Assembly (NCBI GenBank): GCA_031280545.1 | Contig: JAITGP010000029.1 | Span: forward strand, 1-7,910 | Length of the DNA: 7,910 bases | Origin: Candidatus Peribacteria bacterium | GTDB lineage: Bacteria > Patescibacteria > JAEDAM01 > Absconditabacterales > Absconditicoccaceae | Reading direction: 5' to 3' | In this document: in pieces, positions 1-6,780 of the stretch | Position numbering within the stretch: position 1 is the first letter of the stretch | Layout: each line of letters starts with the position of its first letter | Program-made: the position numbers and the translations under genes | The notes under the pieces: model-generated | What the model was told of the DNA's origin: nothing | Seen by the model: the letters and a program-made list of their open reading frames with translations, nothing else | Database searches by the model: none

Positions 1-63
1 TCTCAATAGAGGCTAAATCTCTTCATTCCTATATGGTTAAGCAGATAAATCTACTTCCCATTT

Positions 64-99
64 TACTGACATTTCTATTTTTGCCTACTACTGACATTT
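64..99. repeat. 11-base direct repeat, two copies 25 bases apart
   Basis: TACTGACATTT occurs at 64-74 and again at 89-99, a start-to-start distance of 25 bases, about 2.4 helical turns. It lies 33-68 bases upstream of the proposed promoter. Such a pair could be a binding site, but in AT-rich DNA an 11-base pair can also arise by chance. Confidence 0.4.
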
Positions 100-131
100 T
101 TACTCTGCTGGAACAAAAATCATCACTTCCC

Positions 132-159
132 TTGTATTTTTCTTCAGCTTTCTTATACT
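132..159 (+). promoter_or_regulatory. Possible sigma70-type promoter for the carboxypeptidase-grpE pair
   Basis: A -10 like TATACT (154-159, five of six consensus bases) is preceded after 16 bases by a weak -35 TTGTAT (132-137, three of six). Transcription would begin near 166, giving a leader of about 33 bases before the ATG at 199. The AAGGAG at 167-172 would then sit at the extreme 5' end of the message, too far from the ATG to act as a normal ribosome binding site. Confidence 0.35.
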
Positions 160-198
160 TTTGTACAAGGAGTTTCTTTTACAACTTTTGTATTTTCG

Positions 199-957
199 AT
201 GTCTTTCCCAAAGAGAAGTCTAATTGCAGTAGTTATTATCCTAGGAGGAACTTTTCTCCTCTCGTATATGGACTATCTTTTTGCTTCGCTGGAAGGTGAG
301 GTTTGGGTGTATAATGCTCTCCGTAATACATGGGAAGTTTCTCAAGAAACTCATCAAGAGGAAGTAATTTATGGTGGAATCGTGGAAAATGCTATCTTTG
401 ATTTTCGGTCAAATGCCTCTCCTCAGAAGTTTTTAGATGATAAGCATGCCTTTAGTACTAGCTACGTCCCTCAAGATATTGTAAGCTTGGTTTCTTCTGA
501 GATATTCCCGACTGCTACTACTTTTCAGCTCCGTGCAGAAGCTAGTGAGCATTTTCTAGAAATGGCTTCAGCTTTTTCTCAAGCATTTCAGAAGACTAAT
601 AAAGTGAGGCTATCTATTACTAGTGCTTACCGCTCTCCTACCTATCAAAAACAGCTCGCTTCCAGCTGCTCTACAGCTCGCTGTGCCAAACCAGGAACCA
701 GTGAACATGAGGCAGGACTTGCTCTGGATTTGGGAGTAAATGGAGGGAATATCCTCGGGAATGGAGGGAAATACTACCAATGGCTTTTGGATAATGCTCA
801 TTTGTATGGATTCCATAATACCTACCAAAAAGGAATAGAAGTCGATGGGAAAATGGTTGAACCTCGACACTGGAGATATATAGGAGCAGACTTAGCGACC
901 TATTTGCATGATAGTCAGAGGACTATCTCAGAATACTTTTATTTGTTGTATGAATAA
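199..957 (+). CDS. Membrane-anchored VanY/M15B-family D-alanyl-D-alanine carboxypeptidase
   Basis: This 252-residue protein is a zinc peptidase predicted to trim the terminal D-Ala, or a related residue, from peptidoglycan stem peptides outside the membrane. A single hydrophobic segment at about residues 7-27 after MSFPKR acts as a signal anchor. A poorly conserved linker follows, then the M15B domain (about 105-235). The family signatures are visible: TSAYRSPTYQ (141-150), GTSEHEAGLALDL with zinc ligands His170 and Asp177, and EPRHWRYIG with catalytic Glu221 and zinc ligand His224. Most relatives have EPWHWRYVG, so Arg223 replaces the usual Trp. The ATG at 199 is the only ATG upstream of the domain that keeps the anchor, and it lacks a well-spaced Shine-Dalgarno. 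The stop is TAA and overlaps the start of grpE. No in-frame TGA is present. The family is secure; substrate stereochemistry (D,D versus L,D) is not shown by sequence. Confidence 0.9.
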   Translation: MSFPKRSLIAVVIILGGTFLLSYMDYLFASLEGEVWVYNALRNTWEVSQETHQEEVIYGGIVENAIFDFRSNASPQKFLDDKHAFSTSYVPQDIVSLVSSEIFPTATTFQLRAEASEHFLEMASAFSQAFQKTNKVRLSITSAYRSPTYQKQLASSCSTARCAKPGTSEHEAGLALDLGVNGGNILGNGGKYYQWLLDNAHLYGFHNTYQKGIEVDGKMVEPRHWRYIGADLATYLHDSQRTISEYFYLLYE

Positions 958-1549
958 ACCCATGCCTAAACATCAAGATCCTCAGGATACTCAAGACTTG
1001 CAAGATATTTTACAAGAATTAGAACAAGAGCAAGAGACTAAAGACCAAGTAGAAGAAAAAACTGATGGGAGAATAGCTAACTTGGAGACTCAACTCGTGG
1101 AAAAAGAAGAGATTACCAAGAAAGCACAGATTGACTACATCAATTTGAAGGCTGATTTTGATTTTCTCCTACGTCAGACCAAGATTAAAGAAGAGACCTT
1201 GGAACAGGACACCCTCATCAAGGTAGTAAAAAAGCTTTTGCCTTTTGTGGAGGACTTGAGAAAGTCTTTACTCCACCTTTCTGATCAACAAAAAACAGAA
1301 GCTCTGGGGAAAGGGATACAGATGGTGTATGATAAATTTATCTCTGCACTAGCTGAACTTTCTATTTTTCCAATTGATACTTTAGGCGGAGATCCTGATA
1401 CTCAACTTCATGAGCCGGTAAGTATTCAAGCTACTGAAAACAAAAAGCTGAAAGGGAAAGTTATTCAGATTTTTGAACAAGGGTTTTATTATAAAAAGGG
1501 AGACAACCAGATTGTTATTCTCCCTTCTAAAGTAATTATTTGAGGATAA
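950..1549 (+). CDS. grpE: GrpE, nucleotide exchange factor of DnaK
   Basis: GrpE releases ADP from the DnaK (Hsp70) chaperone in the cytoplasm and resets its folding cycle. The 199-residue product has the usual plan: an acidic Q/E-rich N-terminus (about 1-40), a long coiled-coil helix (about 40-90), the bundle helices including LPFVEDLRKSL (97-107) and the GIQMVYDKF helix, then the beta-wing domain. The wing shows DPDTQLHEPVS (equivalent to the FDPNxHEAV motif) and FEQGFYYKKGDNQIVILPSKV (equivalent to the GYxLxxRVIRPAxV end). Codon 198 is TGA (1541-1543), read here as glycine, so the protein ends in two glycines before TAA at 1547-1549. The start is taken at ATG 950, which overlaps the upstream stop (ATGAATAA) and suggests translational coupling; ATG 962 is an alternative. 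No dnaK or dnaJ follows: the next gene is convergent. Confidence 0.93.
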
Positions 1550-1550
1550 A

Positions 1551-3095
1551 CTATACATCACACAAATCTGCCGTTTTGAGCATTCTGTAGACCTCAAAGA
1601 GTTTGACTATTTTATTATAATTAGCTAGTTCATTATACTCTGTTTGGATAGTAGTGAAGATATTGTTTAATTCCTCCAAATCGTTGATGACATTAGAAAG
1701 CTGGAGACTAGATCCTAGCGTCAGAATTTTATCCTCTACCCTATTGAGGGCTTCTGTAGGAGAAAGTACAACATCAGCGTCATCTTTTGGGAAGAAGCAA
1801 AGCTGTCCAAGTTTAGTTGCAATTTCATCTACTTCTACAGAGGAAATATTTTTTCCATAGGCATTCAAACTTATCGTCCCTTGATACACCTGAGCTGTTG
1901 CATTTAGTGTTTTATTATTTTGTACTTTGGTAAAATTAAAATCCTTTATGGTAATGATAGGAGGAAGATCTTGTAAAAAATCTTCAAAAAACTGAGTTTT
2001 ATTTTCCTTATTGAGTAATCCAATAGTATAAGCGAGATAAGGTAAGTCTCTATATTTTTCTCTAAACTTATAGAAACACTCTGGGTCAGGTGTTTTTTCG
2101 TCACAAAGCACATTCTCTCTGATAGTAGTATTGAGAATTGTATCGTCGATTAGGAGATTTTCTTGATTATGTTTGATCCATTGATACAGATGGTATCCGA
2201 TGATAAATTCGTCTTCTAAAGTTTGTCCGCTAAATGCAGGAGCATATTCTTCTCTCAATTGAGTGATTTCTGTTTCTTTAAATTCTTTGATATTTTTAAT
2301 AAGATAAAAGAAGAATTCATTGAGCAGAGAAATATTTACTGAATTGGAAGTAGTTGAGAGTTTGTTCACCAAAAGAAGAAAGGAACGTTTATTGGGTGCG
2401 GTGAAAGAAATCTCCACAGGGATAATAAAGTGCTCTCCATCCACATCGCTAGATAATCCTACGGAGATATCCGTAATTTCATTGAATTCAGCTTCATCCC
2501 CTACATTTCTAAAAAAATCACTTCGATACTGAATCAGTTTCAAATCCTGATAGGGATCCGTATCCAAATATTTCTGTCCAATGATCGTAGGATCAATCTC
2601 CAAGGTATAAGGATCTTTCCAGACATTTAATGAAGGAAGGTAGATATTACGCAGAAAGAGATTATAATATTTTGTCTGATCTAATGCTAACTGCTTTCTT
2701 TCTTGAAGCTTTGCAGATACCTCCTCACCTACTTCTAAAAGTTCACTAATAGTAGCGATGGGGGTATTGGGATCCGCAAGATAGGGAGATATAGTATCAT
2801 TACTGATTGGGATATTGTAATTTACAAGTTTTTCTAATTCAGGGGATCTCGCTTGAATTTCTGTATACTCCTGATACGTAAGATATCCATATCCTAAAAG
2901 GATAGCTAGACTAATCAGACAAACTATAATCGCAGTCACTGCTTGTTGTTTGGTCATGATAATCGTAGTTGGTCATTTCTTTTTATCAGTGAAAGAAGAG
3001 AAAAAGCCAGATACTTTGCTTCCGAGATTTTTTAATTGCTCTGTATCGAGCAGAGTATTAGTTTGATTGGTTGGGGTTGTTTTTTCCATTTGCAT
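1551..3095 (-). CDS. Single-pass membrane protein, possibly PilO-like (second gene of pair)
   Basis: I do not recognise this 514-residue protein by direct motif. Under the standard code it would start only at ATG 2957, at the edge of the membrane segment. Reading TGA at 2973-2975 as glycine (codon 41) extends it to ATG 3095 or 3089, adding a polar cytoplasmic tail. One transmembrane helix (about 53-71) is followed by a large outside portion: a helical stretch (about 75-150), an alpha/beta section (about 200-270), a helical section with Cys331 and Cys340, a second beta-rich section (about 380-435) and a C-terminal coiled coil. A short inner tail, one helix, helices and two alpha/beta units resemble type IV pilus PilO-type proteins, but this is inference. 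It starts 21 bases after the preceding gene stops, with no Shine-Dalgarno, so it is probably co-transcribed with it. The stop is TAG. It converges on grpE with one base between stop codons. Confidence 0.8.
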
Positions 3096-3116
3096 GGGAA
3101 TAAGGGCTAAAAGCTA

Positions 3117-4832
3117 TTAGTTAAAGAATTCGTTATCATCTGTGGTAGTAGGAGGCTCTGTAGTATCGGCAGGCTCTGGATAATTAACTTCTTCCTCTCC
3201 AGCTTCAATTACTCCATCAGTTGTTTCTTCCGTTGTTTCTTCAGCTGAAAATTCCTCACCTTCATTTGTATTTCCCTCATTTTCACCGCTAAATTCTTCT
3301 CAAAACACTGTACTATCTTCCGTATTCTCAGTATTCTCAATTTCTGGAATATCAACTTCTTCTACTACCTCCTCAGCTTTTTTCACTGGTAGATCTAAAT
3401 TGAGGAGAGAATCCAGATCAAGGTAATCAAAGATTTCTCTTTCTGTCGTCTTCTGGATAGGCAGACTAAATTGTTGAGAAGTAGTATTTACGGTATAAGA
3501 TGTATTCCCCATTTCAACGGTTCTGGTAGAAACATTAACGGTCTTGGTATTAATATCTGCTCCAATTACAGAGATGGAGAGTTTTAAAAGGTTGATCAAA
3601 TTCGTGAGGATAAAGATGTGAGGATTCTTGATTCCCTTGGCCATCAGTTTCAGTTCGTCCTGTTTAGTAGTATTGATTTCGATATCAAAGCTGATGGTTC
3701 CCTCACTTGGATTGAATCCATGGAAGAGGATTGAAAAAGAAGGAATATCACTCTGCTCTAGGATAATATCGATATATTTCATCACCCCTTTAAAGATAGT
3801 TCTATTAAAGGTTGGTTCTTTGGCAATATCCTGATAATAGAGGTCGAGATCCCCAATCGTAGTACAATCCTGCTCCGTTTCAAACGGATTCAGATAACAC
3901 ATATACACGTAATTAGTAATATCCTTTTCTCCTCTCTGGGAGAGGAGTTCGAGCTCTTGGACCACACTATCTTTTGTCATTCTCAATGCATCTCCAATAA
4001 GGGAGGTAGCACTATCCATATAAGAAAAAACTCTGACTGCCGTGCTAAATTTGATAATTTCTAGGGAATTGAGGGACCTTTGGATTGCGGAAATCGCTTC
4101 CTCATTTTGGAGGATTTCTCTAATTTCCTGAGGCAAGAATCCATATTTAGCAATATCTTTTTTTGTGGTTTCAATATCATTCGCTTGGGTGGTGATAATA
4201 GTATTGAGACTGGAAATTTTTGCTTTCAGAATGGCCTTTTTTTCTGCATAGGTCAGGTCAATAGTTTTAGTGATTCTATCGATATTTGCTACATCAGCAG
4301 GAGTATTGATAGGTAATCCAACATATTCTAATTCTTTATTGATTTTCAGCAGATTTGTAATATCTTTGAGATAGATTTGATAAGAACTTACCAATCATTC
4401 ATAGTCTTTATCTACACTTATTTGAGAGGTCTGTTGGAGATAAATACGATAAGAAAAAATGAGTCCAATCAATAAGATATTGATAATCGTCAAAACAGAA
4501 GCAGCAATAAATCGTCTAATGTAGGAGGAAACAAAATTCTCTTTTTCTTTTTCCACATCTTCTTTTGATTCTGCCCCACTATTCTCCAAAAAGATATTGG
4601 ACGATTTTTCTCCAGAGGTAGGAGTTAATTCTGACAATTGAAGAGGAGATCCGTCAGAGGAATCTTGGAGTTCCGTGATATTAGGTAAAGAACTCCCAAA
4701 AGGAGAAGGAGAGGAACTTATCTCTCATTCATTGGGAATAGTAGAAGCAGTTGAAGAGTCATTTAACTCTGTATCACTATTTCCCAGAGGGGTAAAAGTA
4801 GTGGATGACTGCAGGAGGTTTTCTTCTGGCAT
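3117..4832 (-). CDS. Single-pass membrane protein with coiled coil, possibly PilN-like (first gene of pair)
   Basis: This 571-residue protein becomes one reading frame only when three TGA codons are read as glycine: codon 36 (4725-4727), codon 146 (4395-4397) and codon 511 (3300-3302). Its layout is a Ser/Thr/Glu-rich cytoplasmic region (1-105), one transmembrane helix (about 108-128, after YIRRF), a long charged helical or coiled-coil stretch (about 150-256), an alpha/beta region (about 330-450) and a Glu/Thr-rich acidic tail (about 480-571). Cys312 and Cys323 are the only nearby cysteines and could form a disulfide outside. The segment from FSILFHGFN onward (strand, strand, helix, strand) recalls the periplasmic ferredoxin-like unit of PilN/PilO proteins, and the order PilN-like then PilO-like matches pilus operons. 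No pilM, pilP or pilQ is in the window, so the assignment is tentative. ATG 4832 is the only ATG between the preceding in-frame TAA and the coding region. The stop is TAA. Confidence 0.8.
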
Positions 4833-4870
4833 TGGATAACAGGAGAAGATAAAATAGTATTCTCCCTTAA

Positions 4871-4899
4871 AGTATACTCAGAATGGCTCAGAAAGTCAA
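4871..4899 (-). promoter_or_regulatory. Near-consensus sigma70-type promoter for the membrane-protein pair
   Basis: Read on the minus strand, TTGACT (4899-4894, five of six) is followed by exactly 17 bases and then TATACT (4876-4871, five of six). Transcription would start near 4864, about 32 bases before the ATG at 4832. An AAGGGAGA at 4868-4861 lies at the predicted message start, too far from the ATG for a normal ribosome binding site. The promoter lets the pair be expressed independently of uvrB. Confidence 0.7.
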
Positions 4900-4917
4900 A
4901 AAAAAGCAGACTTTTTT
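4900..4917 (-). terminator. Weak hairpin with T-run downstream of uvrB
   Basis: On the minus strand AAAAAAG, a TCTG loop and CTTTTTT can pair, and the T-run continues to eight bases. The stem has only one G-C pair, so it would be a weak intrinsic terminator. It lies about 42 bases after the uvrB stop and directly before the next promoter, the expected place for a terminator. Confidence 0.3.
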
Positions 4918-4945
4918 CACCGTTCACCGCAAAGGACACAAAGAG
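4916..4945. repeat. GCAAAGGACACAAAG-type intergenic motif beside truncated uvrB
   Basis: On the plus strand TTCACCG occurs twice in tandem (4916-4922, 4923-4929) and runs into CAAAGGACACAAAGAG (4930-4945), itself built of CAAAG units. Motifs of the form ACCRCARAGGRCRCARAG recur between genes in many unrelated bacterial genomes, from general memory rather than a search. Here it lies 14 bases past the uvrB stop codon, where the missing half of uvrB would otherwise be. Confidence 0.5.
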
Positions 4946-4958
4946 TAAGTTAACACAT

Positions 4959-6569
4959 TTATTCCTCTTCACCAAAGAGATCTTTTAGTAACTCTTTTTC
5001 ATCCTCCCCCTTGGGTACTTCATGCAAAAATTCGGAAAGGTAAGGCTTTTTTTTCATTACGGTATCTAGAGAGGAAATCAACTGATGATACTCCCCAGAT
5101 TTCGGATACACATAGGTAATAGGATCTAAAAGTCCTGTTGGTCTGATAATTTGTTCTACCACAGCATCAGAAAGCTCAATTTCGTATTCTGCAGGAGTAG
5201 CGGATAAGAAAATGGATTTAGCATTTTTTTTCTGTTTGGAACGGAGATTTGAAAGCTGATTTTCTCCTCTCGCTTTTTTATTGATCAGATCAGAAACCGT
5301 AGTATAGGTGGCAGTTAGAACTTCTTCCTCTGATGCTTCGCTTCACTTGGTTTCTTTTTTGCTCAAGGGAGAAACTTCGCTCGCCTGATCCAACTGGATC
5401 TCTCCTAAGGATTTCCAGCCAAGCGTTGCCTCTAGTTCCTCGAAACGTAGGGGGCGATGGTCGATCGCAGAAGGCAAACGGAATCCGTATTTGATCAGAT
5501 TATTTTTTCTGGCTCTATCCCCCTGAGCCATGGCACGGAGCTGAGGGATGGTCATGTGGGATTCATCGATGATAAGCAAAAGATCCTCTGGGAAATAATC
5601 AAAAATAGTATTTGGAGCCTCACCAGGTAAACGTTTATCAAAATAGAGCGAATAAGTTTCAATCCCATTCACGAACCCTGTTTCACGAATCATTCTGGTA
5701 TCATATTCGACCCTCTTTTTGATCCTCTCTGCTTCCACGAGCATTCAGAGTTTTTCAAATTCTTTTACACGAAGCTCTTTCTCAGCATTTATCTGCTGTA
5801 ATACCTCTTCCAAGTCCTCTACATTTTGTAAATATTGAGTGGCTGGCCAAAGAATAACCTGAGAAATCTGTTTTTTGAGTTCAAAGGTTAGGGAATCACG
5901 AACCTCGATACGCTCCAGATAATCCTCATCGAAAAAACACTTAAATACTTCTCTCTCGGTAGAAGAATAGATTTCGAGGATTTCCCCTTTCAGATCAAAC
6001 ATTCCTGGCTCCACTTTCCCATGAACGGGCTTGTACTGCATATGGAGAAGTTGCTTTTTTAGGTCTTGAAATTTGTAATTTTTCCCCGTTTTGAGTACCA
6101 AACAATTTTCTTGGAAAAATCTCGCTTGTCCCAGCCCATACAGAGAAGAGGCTGAAGCGACTACAATCACGTCATCTCTGGAAAGCAAAGAAGCCATTGT
6201 CGCCAAACGGTACATCTCAATTTCTTGGTTGATAGTTGCTTCCTTTTCGATATAGGTCCCAGAGGCAGGCAAATAACTCTCTGGCTGGTAGTAGTCAAAA
6301 TAAGAGACGAAGTAATGCACCGCATTATGAGGGAAAAAATGTTTAAACTCTGTAGAAAGCTGAGCAGCAAGGGTTTTATTGTGAGAGATGATGAGGGTAG
6401 GTTTTTGGACGTGCTGGATAATGTTTGCCATGGTAAAGGTTTTTCCTGTTCCTGTAGCTCCTAGCAGGGTGATATTATTTTTTCCTTCTGAAAAAGCTGA
6501 CACAATATCGTGGATAGCTTTGGGTTGGTCGCCAGCAGGCTGATAGGTAGATTCGAGTTGGAAAGGCAT
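4959..6569 (-). CDS. uvrB: UvrB, nucleotide excision repair subunit, C-terminally truncated
   Basis: UvrB is the damage-verifying subunit that receives the lesion from UvrA and recruits UvrC. The 536-residue product needs two TGA codons read as glycine: 275 (5745-5747, the conserved Gly of FEKLG) and 409 (5343-5345). Visible parts are the N-terminal [11 protein letters not shown], Walker A GATGTGKT (37-44), the beta-hairpin region with [12 protein letters not shown] and TYIEKEA (about 91-112), [12 protein letters not shown], helicase motif II DESH (335-338), [12 protein letters not shown], motif III LSATP (455-459) and RPTGLLDP. The protein then ends with an acidic tail and TAA. Family members are usually about 660-700 residues, so motor domain 2 (motifs IV-VI, including the GINLLREGLDIPE and QTIGRAAR blocks) and the C-terminal UVR domain are absent. 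None is found in the 126 bases that follow. About 65 extra residues, lysine- and glutamate-rich, lie between motifs II and III (roughly 385-450). Such a protein is unlikely to support normal excision repair unless the rest lies elsewhere. Confidence 0.9.
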
Positions 6570-6578
6570 ATGAAAAAA

Positions 6579-6583
6579 TCCCT
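6579..6583 (-). promoter_or_regulatory. Ribosome binding site of uvrB
   Basis: AGGGA on the minus strand ends 9 bases before the uvrB ATG at 6569, a normal Shine-Dalgarno spacing. It is the only well-placed such site in the window and supports the chosen start. Confidence 0.7.
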
Positions 6584-6605
6584 AGGAAAGAGTAAAGATA
6601 CCCAG

Positions 6606-6633
6606 AGCATAGGAAAAGAGCGGGGAAATGCAA
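6606..6633 (-). promoter_or_regulatory. Possible weak promoter for uvrB
   Basis: On the minus strand TTGCAT (6633-6628, three of six) precedes TATGCT (6611-6606, four of six) by 16 bases. Transcription would begin near 6599, about 30 bases before the uvrB ATG. It is clearly weaker than the promoters at 4871-4899 and 7571-7599. Confidence 0.35.
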
Positions 6634-6651
6634 GACGAATCCGACATAGTA

Positions 6652-6780
6652 ATGTATCAAATAGACTTATCAGAAATGCCAACACAAGAACCTTCTACCT
6701 TTACAACCAATTCACAATTTACCGATTGGATTGCTGATCTCAAAACTAAAATCCATGTGGCTAAAAATAAAATGGTATAA
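6652..6780 (+). pseudogene. N-terminal fragment of a DUF1016/YhcG family nuclease gene
   Basis: ATG at 6652 (or 6676) opens a 42-codon frame whose end, FTDWIADLKTKIHVAKNKMV, resembles the first helix of the DUF1016 N-terminal domain (typically IKxxIxxAxxKAxxxVN). It stops at TAA 6778-6780 exactly where intact relatives continue. The rest of the gene lies one base over in another frame (6755-7528). The simplest reading is that this is the old start of that gene, separated from it by a deletion of several tens of codons that also shifted the frame. The 82 bases between it and the divergent uvrB show no strong plus-strand promoter. Confidence 0.55.

Larger units (their letters stand above)
1..198. 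other. Non-coding leader region upstream of the carboxypeptidase gene
   Basis: This stretch is T-rich on the plus strand and contains no convincing gene. One plus frame is open from position 3 past 299, but its hydrophobic translation is what poly-T sequence gives by chance, and it overlaps the start of the real gene at 199 in another frame. What it does hold is an 11-base direct repeat (64-74 and 89-99), a possible sigma70-type promoter (132-159) and an isolated AAGGAG at 167-172. A minus-strand ATG at 26 opens a frame that leaves the window after eight codons, so a divergent gene is possible but unproven. Confidence 0.6.

Noticed and set aside
1..26. Minus-strand ATG at 26 (MKRFSLYG if TGA is Gly) as the start of a divergent gene
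   Set aside because: Only eight codons are inside the window, and AGGA abuts the ATG with no spacing, so it cannot be supported.
33..299. 88-codon plus-strand frame with a hydrophobic translation
   Set aside because: It overlaps the start and membrane anchor of the carboxypeptidase gene in another frame. Its Phe/Leu/Ser content is what a T-rich tract gives, and no family signature is seen.
4763..4975. 70-codon minus-strand frame across the uvrB/membrane-gene gap as a possible continuation of UvrB by frameshift
   Set aside because: Its translation shows none of the UvrB motor domain 2 motifs. It overlaps the promoter, the repeat motif and the start of the next gene.
5343..6569. uvrB split into separate genes by stop codons (a pseudogene by nonsense mutation)
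   Set aside because: The breaks are all in-frame TGA codons with homology continuing across, one at a conserved glycine, and the same pattern occurs in unrelated genes nearby. Recoding explains it.
6510..6737. 75-codon plus-strand frame over the uvrB start and its upstream region
   Set aside because: It is antisense to the conserved N-terminus of UvrB and has no recognisable family content.
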